Shown piece by piece: positions 35,412 to 48,804 of a DNA stretch of 64,000 nt; the stretch's first letter is position 1, and every line of letters starts with the position of its first letter. Source of the stretch: Metallyticus violacea (Eukaryota > Arthropoda > Insecta > Mantodea > Metallyticidae). The notes under the pieces were generated by a model. The model was not told the DNA's origin, made no database searches, and saw only the letters and a program-made list of their open reading frames with translations. The DNA is taken from contig CM060831.1 of NCBI GenBank assembly GCA_030762175.1, forward strand, positions 73,992,001 to 74,056,000, in the 5' to 3' direction. The translations under genes and the position numbers were made by a program.

Positions 35412-37000
35412 TTCTTCATTTGCTACCTGTTCTTCCAAGAACATCGTATATATGTTATCTTGTAAGCTTTGCAAAACATTTTATATTGTTTAACTTCTAC
35501 TGTTGTTTCGCTACGAATGAACAATCATAGACGTTCTGTTAAACAGTCTCCCTTGCCGGTTGCCCAACATGCCTTATCTCACTGTAAGGATTTTTATGAT
35601 GCTTTTAATTTAATTTAATTGATACGTTATCAACACATAGCTCTGAAAGTTTACTCAGAGATAGAGAAATGGCAGCTATGTTTATACATAAAGCGCATAT
35701 ATCACCTGGTTTAAATTTTACACATAAATTTTTTCCCCCACACACTCTCATTTCTAGTTTCATCTGTTTCGATGCATAACGCTACCTTCGATACTCAATA
35801 TTTACTTTTATCACCTTCACTTGACAGAACTCCAGTAATTCGAAATATAGCGATTACAAGTGTGACTATCTCTTAGTGTTTTATCCTTTTCTGCTTTTAT
35901 AATTACTGTTAATTTGTTACATTGTTAATAGTGTTACCTTATTTTTATTGTCTTTTATATTATATATATGTACATATATATTAAAGGAGAAATAAACGAT
36001 TTTTATAAAAAAAAGCGTGATTTAATTATTTTTTTCAGGAATTATTAATCAACCCTAGTACACATTCAATAAATAATATGTCAAAAATAAAATAATTTCA
36101 GTAAACACAAGAAACAAATAGGTGCAAATCTCATTTCTGAGCGTTATGGTATTAAGTAACATTTTTAAAGCATTTTGAAATACAAGGAAAAATTTAGTTA
36201 TCTTTGGGTAAAGAGCAGAAACTGAAAAAACTTGGACTACATAAAAAACGAGCATGTCTACCTCTTCTGCAAGACAGAATGTTTGCTTTGAGGAGACTGC
36301 GTAGTTGTTTGTGATGTGTGCACTGGTTTGTTAACTAAGTCAGTTTGAATCTTTCTCTAGTCCCCGGTTCATGAAGTACTGCCTGGCCAATTTGTTTGAG
36401 AGCATATGAGTCTACAATGTCTGAGCTATTCTAAAATGCACATTAACTCCTATTTCTCTCTCCGAGCTACTATTTACCTGAGAAGTAGCTTTTGTTTGTT
36501 TACACAAACCGACAGTTTCTGCCATTTCTGGTACGTACTTTTCGAGTAGACAAATACCGACAGACAATGCAAAGCAGAACTTGAGGTATTATATGGAATA
36601 ATGAGATTGAAGCAGCATTAATGATGATGATTTGCTGGAGACGGCGCTGTGGAACAATTAAGCTAACAGAGCGTAAATCAAATTCTGTTCCCTACATGCA
36701 TTGTGTTCGCTCGCTCTCGACGTCTGAGAAAGGTAAAAGAAATGTAATATTTTGAAGGAAACAAAAGTGGTTTAAAGCAGGTGCCCAACGGCCGGGAAAT
36801 ACGGCTGTCATGAAGTGCTGAGCGTAGCCGACTCATCCATCGGAACGCCCCAGCACGTTGCGTGAAAAGACCATAACAAAATTGCATGACAGGTTGAATC
36901 CAGTCTTAACGCAGACGTCACCTTTCTTCTTTACGATACACAAGGGAGAACTGAGAGATTCTTTTTAAATAAATACCGCTTTCTATTCGCTGTGTAAGGA
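35409..37000. other. Long stretch without recognised feature
   Basis: A GC-richer patch at 36680-36900 gives a 69-codon minus-strand frame that I do not recognise. Confidence 0.35.
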
Positions 37001-37129
37001 AACTACTACACCATGGGACGGAATAAGAAATAAATAAAGAAAACTAAGATAAAGAAAATTACATAGGAAGTGCGCGAACAAACCAAAAGACATAGTCAAA
37101 TAAGGACATCTTCAGTAATAAAAGGACAA

Positions 37130-38410
37130 GGAATAAATCTAATCATTGCCACTCTGAAAGGTGAAAACTCTCTTATCAGAAGAAAGTCTATTAAGATTAA
37201 AAAATGCACATAAAAGATAAAATTAAATTTGATGACATCGTCTTTGCGAAATAAGAAAAAGAATAGCTATCATTGAAACAATGGATAGAAACGTATTTAG
37301 TGACAAAACGGAATGATGGGCGTAGAATTCATTGTACCCCATAGATTAAATTATACTGTGCAGCAAATTAAAGACACTATAGAAAGAATCGTCTTATTAG
37401 CTATGAAAGATGTCAAAATTCTCAAAATATTCCTAAAAGTATATGCACCAACGTATACAACTACAAATTAAGAAGTCGAAAAGTTCTATTACGTTTTAGA
37501 CAATTTAGTACAACGGATATTCCTAATCGCCCACTTCAATATCAAAATAAGTTCAAAGAATTATAAGCATATGAGAAACCATTGGGAAAATCGGTTACGG
37601 CACTAGAAACAAACGAGACCGAATGATTCAAAATTTTCTACAGCATAGATTATTTATTCATTATTAATTCTTTCATCCCAAAAAAGAGTCAGTCGGTATC
37701 ACTAAAAACGAAATCTGTTTTGTCATGAGCGATAACTAAAGGAACATAATTAACATCCACTTCATTTCGACCCAAACCACAGAATGGTACGAGTGATTGT
37801 TAAACTAAAGAAATAATGTGTCGGACCAAACAGGGGAACTGCAGCAGAACAGAAATAAATATAAATATTAATAATTATAAATATAATAAATAGAGAAATG
37901 TAACAAAGCTAATGAGAAAACCATTAAACTAATCAAGAAAAGAAAAATGAAAGGAGACCAAAGACGAATCTAAAAATAAAAAACAGACTATATAGAGGTA
38001 GCTAAATTAACAAAAATATAAATAAGGAAGGGTCTTTGCTAATATAAAATGGATACCATAAGATGTGTTATAGATAACTCCAAATAAGTGAAGATGGTTA
38101 AGTAAAACAATCGATAATGATAGTCAAGGCGCAAAAGAACACATCACATCCAGACTGATATAGTGGATGTAGCTCCGACCTTCTGTAATTCATCGCGACA
38201 CACAACTCTGAAACAAATATGTGCTTAACACAGAACAATCGAACCAGAACACTTCTCGATTCTTCCAAGCGAAGTCACCCCGGCAAGATAAAAAAGTGAG
38301 AAAACGCCAGGAAATGGTGGAATAATATATGATTAACTGAAGTGGGGTTGCAAAAAATGTTACGAACGCCAGTTACGAAATTAAATATAGTGTTGCTAAG
38401 TCAAATTACT
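37130..38410 (+). pseudogene. RTE-like LINE: endonuclease domain and start of reverse transcriptase
   Basis: Frame-corrected translation gives GVEFIVPHRLNYTVQQIKDT, then ILKIFLKVYAPTYTTTN (the IxxVYAPT motif), VEKFYYVLDNL, then HFNIKI (degraded GDFNAKI), GYGTRN, LFIINSF-type text and NEICFVMSDN ahead of a degraded SDHRMV (NHRMVRVIV). These occur in the order of the APE-like endonuclease of RTE-type non-LTR elements. From about 38255, LPSEVTPA and a degraded GKAPGxDGI fit the start of the reverse transcriptase domain. Stops are frequent. Beyond 38410 the element is not readable. Confidence 0.7.
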
Positions 38411-40480
38411 GCTCGGTAAGGTAGAACAGCCTATGATCGTCAAGTTTCTAGATTACCAAGATGGTAAATATGTCGAGTATGCTATCATAAAATTAAGATC
38501 TGCCATCTATGCTCTTGGATATGATCTATCTACTCTATTATGAAATATGGATTAATATTTTGGAGAAACTCTGTTCAAAACAAGCGAGATTTTATACTGC
38601 AAAAGGGGTCAAATTAGAATAATTTGTGTGCTAATTGCAGAATTTCATATAAGAGCCTATATCATTAAGTGAATATTTTAATACATACGATTCATTATAG
38701 TTTTTATGTAATAAAACAAAATAATTTATGAAAAGTATGCAAATACATTGCAATTTAAAATCATTATTATTCGATGATTAGTAAGTATATAAATCTTCTT
38801 TTACGGAATACTAATGCAACAAGACCTATATATAAATGAATTTTTTATCCTTCGATCAAATATTAAGGATTTTGCAAAAAAAAAATACTCTTTGATGAGT
38901 TAATACATACATAAAAGTTATTATATGAAATAAGTAGAATTTTCTTATGAATTATTATTTTATAATGCATTTCTTGTATCAAAACATGACAAGTATTTTA
39001 TTTACTACACATATCTGCTAAAACATATGTGTAATTAATTATATTATGCAGGGAATATATTTTAAACAACTTAATATGGTCTACGTTGAAAATACTTCTG
39101 TACATGAACCCTTGTAATTCAATTAATTGTTAGGTTTAAAATATTTAACATTCGATTTAAAATATCACACAGGATGCCAATGACACAAACAGCCATGGAA
39201 AAAGTAGCTTTGGACTCTATAGATATTGGTTCGAGAAAACAGGTTTTGTTTCGTGGTCTGCTTTTACTAATATCACCCAATAAATTTAATCAACAGCAAA
39301 ACAGCGATGTCAATTGAATACGTGCAAAACAGTATTTTTTTTTTCATTCCAAAATGCATCAGTTCCCTTCAAACGTTTGTCTGTTATAAGTACTGTGGGA
39401 GACAACGTTAAATATACATGTTGCCTTATATGGTTATTTAATGTTATATAAGAACATTTTTGTTTACATTGAGAAGGGTAAATTCTGTTTAAATTTGTAT
39501 ATTTTGAAATGTAAAACAAGCAATTGCATTTTATTACATATTACAACGAATCAAATATATATATATATATATATATCTGATACCACGTGTTATTTAGTTA
39601 TCTCTGTAATACTTTAATTTGTTTCATACTTTTTATAAAACTCTTCTGAGGTTATATATAAAAGAAAGTTACTTAAGACAGATGATTTTCTTTCATTTGC
39701 TTTGTATTCTAAATGTTTCATTTAATTTATAGGATATTATCATATAGGCCTTTCGTTTCTTCTCGTATTAGAAATATAATTTATACCTTCTAAGGCTTTC
39801 CTTTTCTAGCAAACCATTTCTGCATCGGTTTCCGCAATGAAGGAAAATAAAAACTGAATTCTTGCCTACTTGTAGTGCGAGGGTTAATTTCTACGCTACA
39901 CCCCTGACCCATTCTAGTTAATGTTAAAGTTTTATTTCATAGTACAAGAATGTCTTAAATGAATCATGTCTCATTCCGAAACGCAATCAAAATTTGTATA
40001 CACCAGTGAAAACCGGTTGACTTTAAGTGGATGCTCGATTCCCGGTGATAATGGAGCAAAAATTCAGGTGATGCAGGCAATTGACCTTACTCATTTGTTT
40101 TATCACACCAACCGTTTCAGTTGCATTTCTGTATTAAGCTCGTGTTAAGACTTTCTACTGTGTATTTCTGCACCGCAGGGAATGCTTAGAGTGGGATATA
40201 CACTAGAAATAATATTTATATAATATTGTCATTTGCAAAAAAAAAAAAAAAAAAAAAAAAATCATAGTGAATTTTGTGTTAAATTCCTATAATAACATCT
40301 TTATCTGGATTGGTGAACAAAAGTGGAATCAAAAGCTGATAAAAAGCCAACCCTCCCAAAAAAAACTTTATTAACAAAGGAGAAGATTTATAAAATAGGC
40401 TATCGATTAGAATCTTCAAAAGCCTTTATCACGAAATTTTAAGTAACTTTTATACTAATAAGTAACTAAAGAAACCCGCT
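38411..40480. other. Long stretch without recognised feature
   Basis: AT-rich, with an (AT)n tract at about 39555-39576 and an A tract of about 25 at 40236-40260. Confidence 0.4.
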
Positions 40481-40639
40481 ATGAGTGCCGATTGCGCAAC
40501 AAGTGGCAAAGCCGGTGGGCAACAACTTCTCTCCAAGTTCAAATTACATAGCGGATGAGTACGTTTTATCAACGCTACGTGCATAGCTTCCAGTTTATAA
40601 ATTGTTGCATTACATCATAGAAGTTGGTGAAATATTAAG

Positions 40640-41485
40640 AACAATACTAACAAATGCCTCCTGAAATTCATCAAGCTACTATAGAAGCCTTTGGGGAAGA
40701 AGTATTATTGCAACAAAATAAAAACAAACATGTAGTGGGTTTAAATACAACAACTATCTTCAGAAGACGAGCATTGGAAAACAGTCACAACAGAAAAATA
40801 TTAACAAAGTAACACGATTAATTCAGCACTATTGAGGAATGTTCATCCGGAATATAGTAGAGAGAACAGAAAACATTAAAGATATGAAAAACTAATTACA
40901 CGCAATTACCTCGAATGTCATTACCTAATCACGAAAATTCAAAATTTGTAAGCAGTGTTTCAGTCGGTAAAAAGCACAGATTTGTGACAATGAACGATTC
41001 ATGGGTCTATGACTATAATGATTCTGGAATCTAAATGCAAAACCAGAAAGACCATGGGACCTCCAACCCATAAAAAATTTTGGGTGTAGTCATGTGCAGA
41101 CAAGATCATGCTGTTTTTTTTTTTTTTTTTTTTTTTTTTAGAGAAGAAGAGGAATACACAAAGGGTTTTTCACTCAGAGAGAGATCATAATAACAAGTCA
41201 ATAATTTTATTTTTCTTTTCTTTTGAATAAAATTAATAAAAGCAAGACTTCAATTGCTGAAATATCCTGCTTATTTTTTAGATACAGCTCCCAGCGACTT
41301 CAGTCTGTTTCCCAAACTGAAAGAGAATGGTCGAAGAAATGCATTGACCTCATATTGTGACGTTATGAAGGTTGTAAACCAGAGATTTGCAGAGACAGGA
41401 CCACTCCTCTTCCAGAAAACCGTAGGGTGTTTAGAACTTTGTGGGAGAAGTGCATCACTCTCCAAGTTGAGTTTGTTAAGAATTA
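40640..41485 (+). pseudogene. Mariner transposase, decayed, with internal T tract
   Basis: An N-terminal piece (IEAFGEEVLLQQNKN) fits the helix-turn-helix weakly. RFVTMNDSWVYDYND resembles FxTGDESWVYGYDPE around the first Asp, with Gly-Asp changed. The C-terminal end is clear: TAPSDFSLFPKLKENGRR keeps the third Asp, then VVNQRF, then in another frame LWEKCITLQVEFVKN, the normal end. A T tract of about 28 bases at 41115 interrupts the middle. Terminal repeats were not found. Confidence 0.65.
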
Positions 41486-42425
41486 GAGTTGTAAAATAGT
41501 GAAATAGATATCTATAATAATACTTACCAAACTTTAATTGCCTTTCAGTAATCCGGGATGACTTTGAAGTAAAAATTTAAGTTTTAGATTAGCCATCAGG
41601 AATGCATTTTGGCTCATCGCTACGCGGTATCTACTACATAATTGTAAAAATTTAAATTTTCCGCTTTTATGACTTAAGATGTTCATGTCACAAAGAACAA
41701 AACTGTATCAATAAAATAATCAACATTTGGCAATCTAGGTCCTCAAGACCATTCGATCGATACTTGCAATTGGACAAGCGTATCGGATGGAGGATTACGA
41801 AGGCAGCAAAATATAGTACAGACGCATACGAAAACCAATTATTCCGCACAATCAGGTCAGCACACGCCATATTAAACCAGCCCAGGGTAGCTATTCAAAC
41901 ACGGAATGTTTTATAAGAGCAGGCTTTTGCGACGAGACCTGTCGTTTAATTGTACAAATTTTTCCCCATGGTGAAGCGATATGGGTTTCTGCATGTTCAC
42001 GGATGTAATATCAAAACACATGCTGAAAGCGCTTCTCCGCAGTGCAGTCAATACGGTTTTGAAAAATAAAAAGGTCAATCCTAGTCTATACGGCACAAAA
42101 TAAAAAAAGACTTTAAAAGTTACCAGAAATACACCGGAGATAGGGAATGCTTCTAAAATATGTCAAGAGTCAATGGCTTTAGATGAAATTGTTAAGTAAA
42201 AACTTTTTCCTTAAATTTTATATTAATTATGAACCATTTGTGTAAACAATATTTACATTTTACATTGATAATATATTACAACAGTGTATAAAAACAACAT
42301 TTAATTTTTTTGAATAAAAATGACACTACTTTTCTAATTAAAAGTTAAAAAAAATGCTCTTTTATTCAATTTTCTCATGATGTTTGTGTCACTAATTTCT
42401 ACTACTATAACCTGCATTAAATATT
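41486..42425. other. Stretch without recognised feature
   Basis: Nothing recognised. Confidence 0.4.
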
Positions 42426-42429
42426 GCTT

Positions 42430-43145
42430 TAAGAAATGCGATGAAGGACTTAATCTTTTTCGATATTGTCAGTGATGATAAAGATGTACTAATAGTTGAT
42501 CCAGAATTTTCAATATCCTCTAAAATGGCCTTCCACACAAGTACGATCAGATTTACATCTGGATGGGCCATTACTAGTTCAACACATCCTTCATCAAAAG
42601 GAATGCACAGTCAGCTGTTTCAGCAATAGGAAGAACCACAGAATACAAACCGTCTAACACTCATAATGTTTCGCTTTACTATTATTACTTCCTAGAATAT
42701 TATGGTACCTCCTTTAAATTTATCAGTCCTTGGTTACCTTTATACACGTATTCTCTTGGAATCCGGGTGCAAAAGCAAGTATCATTCATCTATGAAGAGA
42801 ATATGGCTCCATTGTTCCTGCTATAATTTGCAAGCAGCAAGACATGCCAGAATTCCAATAAGAAATTCTGAACTCGTTAATGGACGACGGGTGCTCCATT
42901 TCTAAAAGCTTGGGTTGAAGCCGTTACATGTCCACATTCTGCAGGGCATTTCTTTAACATGACAGCAGTTGGTGTCATTTCTCTCAGAGATAACTGTCAT
43001 GTGCAGCAGTTGAAATAATTGGTTTATCTGGATATTTTTCTTCTGGTCTGCCAAATTCTGTTGAGTTGCGTCCACATCCTGGTAATAACGCTTCTTACCC
43101 TTAGGGATGCAGTATGTGTTCCACAGTTTCTAATTATCCCAAACG
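42430..43145 (-). pseudogene. Tc1-like transposase, decayed
   Basis: On the minus strand a piece resembling the RRP.T..E...G.L..... segment (STRRPLTSSEFLIG) leads to EQWSHILFIDE. This matches the W..V.F.DE.RF motif of Tc1 transposases that carries the first catalytic Asp; the residue after DE is a stop. Then comes LLLHPDSKRIRVYK, the D.R.RVWR segment. Near the low-coordinate end, MAHPDVNLI fits the W.A.SPD.NPIE motif. Several stops; the second Asp was not found. No terminal repeats identified. Confidence 0.6.
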
Positions 43146-43899
43146 CCAGGAACATTTCATTATGCCATTGAACATATGTTTAATTTAATAAAATTTCCTT
43201 TTCGTTTCCTCCAATATTTTAACAGAGAAAGTTGCTAGATTGATATTATTTACTCATTCACAAAGTAACAGTTCAAATAAATATAATCAAATAATTATTT
43301 ATTTCTATGGTAACATGTCCGTAGATAAATAAACGCAGAACCACATTTACTCACTTTTTATAATTTATTTAGATATGAGAACTATGTGTTTCTTAGACTT
43401 TTATGTGCCCTGATTACATTTACCATTTATGACATATTTAGCAATTGTTATTATATATATATTATATTATATATATATATATATATTATAACAAGAAATA
43501 AATAAAACAAGAAAATTGGGCGAATATTTTGTTTCTTTGATTCTTGTTATTTTAGTTACATTGTTTAAAGTGTTGTTTTTTAATTTATATTACATATAAT
43601 GGTGTAAAATACCCATTTTATCTCATTTGAACAACAAATGAAAAATTCCTAAAGGAAGACGAAGCAGTAGACTGAATGTTGCTGCAAGCCTCCGTCTAGG
43701 ATGCTGATAATGCATGGTAGGAAGTTTATTTTAATGTAATGTTTTCATATATGAACAAAATTAGGCCGAAATGATTACAGTCCTTATAAAATCTCTTGTA
43801 TGTAAGGCTAGCAATATGAAGGCATGGCCATGTTGCCTTATTCCTGCTAGAGATTAGACGTATCTTTCTGGACATTCTGAAGGAAGTTAAGTAATACTG
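43146..43899. other. Stretch with TA-rich microsatellite
   Basis: An imperfect (TA)n tract at about 43449-43490. No gene recognised. Confidence 0.4.
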
Positions 43900-44230
43900 T
43901 TTATTAGACGTCAGAAAACTTCCTGATACTAAGGTATATTGCACAACGCAACACACAGTTCATAGTACTATAGCACAATCACACTGAGCCATCACTGCAA
44001 AGAAACTGCTAAGAATCTTCTTTACCCACGCCAGTCTTGTCTTTAGAGAGACCTCGCTGCTTTCGTTCTCACAGTTTCAGTTTGTTATAACTTGGTCCAA
44101 AAACTCATTCCTGTCTATTTCTTTTTCACAATAATCTTCCCATAGTTCCGTGGGTTTTAGACAGGTCGCGCACTGTTCTTGAGTTTCATTGTCAAGCTTT
44201 TCTATTACAGTTCGCAATTTGAAAGATAAT
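43900..44230 (-). CDS. Candidate terminal exon and 3' UTR, unknown protein
   Basis: On the minus strand, a TAG near 44210 preceded by pyrimidine-containing sequence could be an acceptor. It is followed in frame by LDNETQEQCATCLKPTELWE then DYCEKEIDRNEFLDQVITN and a TGA at 44077. The composition, acidic with Cys-x2-Cys, is unlike the AT-rich noise around it. About 170 bases past the stop is AATAAA (minus strand, 43905-43900), a plausible poly(A) signal. The frame continues upstream into a SINE-like repeat, so only the part below about 44215 is likely to be host sequence. The protein family is not recognised. It may also be part of an old retroposed gene. Confidence 0.35.
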
Positions 44231-44249
44231 AAATAAGGATAGGATTCGT

Positions 44250-44420
44250 CAGCCTTAATGTAGGGGTAACGCATACTCCTCTGAACCCAAGGTTCGCGGT
44301 TCAAACCCGATTGATATAGATAAGATTTTTACGGCACGTTAAAGAACTCCATGCCTGAAGAACCAGACCCTGGGCATTAATTAGTCTAATTAATGTCTTA
44401 GCATCTCACTAAATGAAACT
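44250..44420 (+). repeat. SINE-A variant
   Basis: Head taatgtaggggtaacgcata (A box) and ggttcgcggttcaaacccg (B box). It is followed by tttacggcacgttaaagaac, which corresponds to the middle of SINE-A (tttacggcacgaaaaagaac). The 3' body is lost or changed. Confidence 0.65.
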
Positions 44421-44764
44421 GTCTACAGATAGCTATCAACAAACATATCCTTCCGCGATTATGCTGGGGGAACCACAGGCATAAGGCACTGTGACAGAAT
44501 CTGGGCCGAGAAGGAAGTAAGGTGTGTACATTGAAATACCTCTCTCTTAGTACCACACTGACCACAGCGTCTTATTTTCAGTACAGCTATTTCTTTTTAC
44601 AATTATAATTATTGTTGCTTCAAGACTTCTCTTACAACTATTTATTGATCATTTTATTTATTATAACCTAAATAACAGGCTGTAACTAAACGCATATTTG
44701 GTATTTACAAAACGCATATTTTTGTATTTACAAAAGAGGAGAAATGCGACTTTTTTTAACTGAG
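44421..44764. other. Stretch without recognised feature
   Basis: Nothing recognised. Confidence 0.4.
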
Positions 44765-45038
44765 TTTGACGCCCGTTTTTACTCCTGAGGCACCACAGGC
44801 GGTGGACACTGGTGATACATGAGACGAAACGATATATTGGAAAAGGATTTTTTTAAGGAAGGAAACGTTCCAGGCTTAAGTTTGGGGTACCTCCCCGGCA
44901 TTTGCCATTTATGATAACTGAGGAAAACCTGGAAAAAATCTCAGTCAGGGAGGACGGTCCTGGCGGGATTCGAACCCCAAACCTCCCTCTCACAAATCCG
45001 CGCCTTAACGATCTCGGCCACCCGCTGCGGTCGCGGCA
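44765..45038 (-). repeat. SINE-B copy
   Basis: Reverse complement of the family consensus. The 3' end (gcccgttttta on the plus strand) is at the low-coordinate side. The tRNA head, with gattcgaacccc (B box, reversed) and tcggccacccgctgcgg, is at the high-coordinate side. Well preserved. Confidence 0.9.
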
Positions 45039-47595
45039 TTTGTGCTATGGTAAAGACATATTATGCTTGTTGGTATCGCATCTCAGTTTTCGCTGAACAC
45101 AGATTAGAGGCAAACAACTAGCATTCCTTTTGAGATATGTAGCTTATTAAGTGTAACTAAATGAAAATTGGTCATATGATTGGTCAAAACCCGGAACAGG
45201 TCTTAGGCCTAAGCGTTGTACGTAGATGACTCCCCATATCGATGTATATTTTGCTTGTCCATGAAAGTCGTATAGAAACTGTTTTATACAAGCTTAAAAA
45301 TTCAGTGATCATAAAATATGATGAGATTATTTAGTACATTACTATTAAATTGGATGTCCGCGTATATTGCAAATTTTGCAGCTTATTTTCCATATTTCAT
45401 CATCACATTTTCCGAAAAACTAATGTGCTTTTCGTAAGTACAATTGCCTCACCTAATATGAATGTTTCAATAAACACACGTTTCACTTTCAAGCCAACAA
45501 TAACACAAAATATGCATCCGTTTCTTTGCTTTTCTCCAGTTTGTTAAATAGGCGTCTCTATATCTGAACTTCAGCATTTCTTTTGAATCACTTACAAGTT
45601 CAATAAAACTTATCTAATTACATTTAAAATCCTATATTCCGAAATTATCTTTTTTCATAAAAACAGTGAAAAAAATAAAGTTTTGTGCTAAAATTAATTT
45701 TAGGAAGCTTTTCAACTTCATTGCGTCTAAATATTAAAGGAATGTCATTGTGTAAATCAGTAAAGTTTAGAATCTGTAACAGCATATATTTCCCACTGAT
45801 ATAACCGTTAAAAAAATTATACATGCTTCTATCAATATGCTTAATAAACAAGCATGTGAGCGTCTTAGATCTAAAATGAGTTATCTATATTTTACTAGCA
45901 TAAAATTTCTTCACTTAATCATAGTACTGTACAACATTCTTTAAATCGTATACCAGTCAATTAAATTAAGGTATTTTGTCTGCGAAAATTTTCTTAGTAA
46001 CTATTGACAGTACACAGTTAATAATACATAAGCAATAAAGTGTTTCTTCAAAGAATAAAATTACCTACAAATAAATAGTTGCATCCTCTAATACTATAGT
46101 TTTTTAATGTGGATATTGGAAACTGGAATATTCGACTATAGGTATTAATAATCATCCAGAACACAACAGCTCCAAAACGCTATAATCTGCCTAGACCGCT
46201 GCTGCCACAGAGAGTGCTACTTAGGGATTAGATGGTCAGCCCCACAAGCTTAACCATGGCTTACCAGACCGGGTTCTGGGGTTAGTTACCTCCCCTATTG
46301 CTCTAAAGAGACTGAGTTAACCCGCTACGGAGGTAATCATTCTTCAAGATTGCTGGTGATTTAACTATCATTTTAACCCAAAATCCAAAACAAAATTCTG
46401 CTAATGTGTGTATTAGAAAAAAATGTTCAAATGTTGTAAATTAAAGTATATATATTTTATATTATTTATTGATGCTGTCATTATCATAAAATAGGCTTAA
46501 CTTGGCGAGTATAATTTAAAAGATACAACATAAAATTCTACACAGCAAGAAATTACCCGCGTATTCTCCGTTTTGTCATTGTCATAAAGAAATGCAAATC
46601 ATATTAAGTAAAGTTATAATAACTTAAAACATTAAGTAGTAATAATTAAATATGGCTAAAGTGCCATTTCAGTGACTTTATAAACATTTATTTATGTTAA
46701 AGCAAAATAACTTTCACATTTAAATATACTAATATATTATATAACTCAATTTAAAATGAACAACGCTCATCTGCTTGGAATATTAAAAAGACTGTTGCAA
46801 TTGTTCGTATCTTCTATTACATTTGTGAAAGAAACCTTACTTTATATACAATTCCTGGCCATAAGAGCCGCATTTATTACATTTATTGAAATGTTAGGAT
46901 TAATTTTGCAATACAGTTAATCGTGTATTGTCGGAAAGCACTGAACGATGTAAGGGAGTTTTGTTGTCTAAAATTAAAACATTTGTTACGAATTTTCATT
47001 CTTATAAAAGTCCGATTGTTGGTTAATAAGCAGCACATATATTAATGTTAATAACGAGAACAGACCTGTTTTATAATGTGCGTTATTTAAATTTTTAACA
47101 ATTTAAACAGAAGATCTTCCATTTTCATCAATATTTTAGTGTTAAATCACTATTTATCCTCAAAAGAGATTTCAGATCTAAAATTACAGCAAATATTTGT
47201 TCAATCAAGAGATTTCTGGAAGTTTGTATATTCTGAATGGTCTGAGGCGAATCGTGAAAATAATTAAATTTGGTAGGAAATTACTTCTTCTCAGCAAGAA
47301 CAACTTTGGTCCAAAATAAAATTTTACACGAAGTTAAGAACGTTGGATGAAGGTGATTTGTGAAGAAAACAGATTTGCTAGAGCAAAAGAGATTAAGGAG
47401 AGAGGAGGGTAAAGGAAAAAAAAAAATATTTCGTATTACTCAAAAACATTATATTCTCTCAAGGCTGCGATTCCAGAGTTTCATACCTACACTGTTCTTC
47501 TAATAATATTTTAAAAAATAGCTACAAGCGTTACAATCCCAGCCTATCTTTTTTTTTTTATAAATTTATACATTTTAAATAATATAAAGTTTTTA
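45039..47595. other. Long stretch without recognised feature
   Basis: AT-rich. A GC-richer patch at 46190-46340 (gaccgggttctggggttag) may be a repeat but was not assigned. Confidence 0.35.
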
Positions 47596-47599
47596 AGTG

Positions 47600-47765
47600 T
47601 TTAAGTTTAACGCCCGTTTTTAATACTGATACGTTTTTAATATATACATAAAGAAAGGATTTTTTTTAAAGGAGGGAAACGGTCAAGGCATAAGTTTAGG
47701 GTCCCTCCCCGGCATTTCACATTTATGAGAACTGATGAAAACCTGAAAAAAGAACTGGATTATTG
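47600..47765 (-). repeat. SINE-B fragment
   Basis: Only the body: cgcccgttttta, then aggcataagtttagggtccc, then ccggcatttcacattta. All match the other SINE-B copies in reverse; the tRNA head is missing. Confidence 0.75.
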
Positions 47766-47874
47766 ATCAGACAATATTCTCGCTATAAAATTGACGATAT
47801 TAGTTTCATTGTTGTCATTCCCTATTCCCGCCTATGAGAAGTGTGCAAGTTGAAACATGAGCAGTTCCGCATAG

Positions 47875-48802
47875 AGCAAAATGGAGGTGAAACGCTGCTT
47901 TCGTCTCAACAAATCTTCATCTGAGGCCTATGCAATGTTGCAGGAGGCCTATGGAGGGTTTGTTCTTCCTTATAGAACAGCTCGAAGATGGTATACAATT
48001 TTTTAATTAATGTTAAAAGAAGTGGACCAGGCTCTCGAGTTTACGCTCTACTGAAATAAACCTTTAACACTATTGCTGTCATTGTGATATTATTAAGAAT
48101 GCTTTCAGAAATGCTTAAATTTTCACAGAGTGCTACCCACGCTTCGCACATGAGACCCGAGTACATGGTAGTAGATTCCAGGTGCAAAAGGACGTTTGCA
48201 TGTAGTTGAAGAACCTTCGCTACTTCATTTCCATCCTAAGAGCTACTGCAAAGTTGTGTGTGGAAATCCCTCATTACCACTGACATATAAAAATAAAAAA
48301 GATAAAATGGGTGCTACAGCAATAGTCATGTAATTTCTCGATATTCAAGTAACGGCTTACCAGCATGTCGTACACTTCTGTAGCTGGACAATATGTCTTG
48401 AAACCTTTGCATGAAGAAATGGCCACGTCACATGCAAAATGTCACATTCCAGCATAATAAGCTGAAGGCTACAGTACAGCCTCACACCGCAAATGTTTTT
48501 TCTTGAATATCTCATAAAGATCAATGTAAAATGTTTCCCTCGCCCTCCCTACAATCCAGATGTAACCCCGTGTGGCCTTTTCCTTTTCTCCAAATTGAAG
48601 AATCGCCGTCGTGGGAGCCATTTTCCACCATTAGAAGTGTGATGAAGGCTGCGGAGGTGATTCTGAAAGACCTGATAAAATGTCTTTGAAGACTGACTGG
48701 CAGAAACGCTGGGATAGGCGAATTGCATCCAATGGAGACTGCTTTGAGAAAGTTCATAAAAGTAGTAAAGTTTTGTAGTTCAAAAAGTCTGAACAGCGCT
48801 CG
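47875..48802 (+). mobile_element. Mariner element, left end lost
   Basis: The N-terminal helix-turn-helix is readable at about 47881 (MEVKRCFRLNKSSSEAYAML then QEAYGGFVLPYRTARRWY). The C-terminal part is at about 48535-48760 (PPYNPDVTPCGLFLFSKLKN, then AAEVILKDLIKCL, then a shifted RWDRRIASNGD). The third catalytic Asp of the TPCD motif is Gly. The right end, read in reverse, is gagcgctgttcagactttt, with a possible TA next to it at 48803-48804. No matching left end was found; a SINE-B fragment lies about 110 bp before the element. The central part is full of stops. Confidence 0.7.
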
Positions 48803-48804
48803 TA

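Noticed and set aside
40236..40260. A tract as tail of a processed gene
   Set aside because: Nothing recognisable precedes it.
46190..46340. Further tRNA-like SINE
   Set aside because: GC-richer and faintly tRNA-like, but no acceptable B box on either strand.
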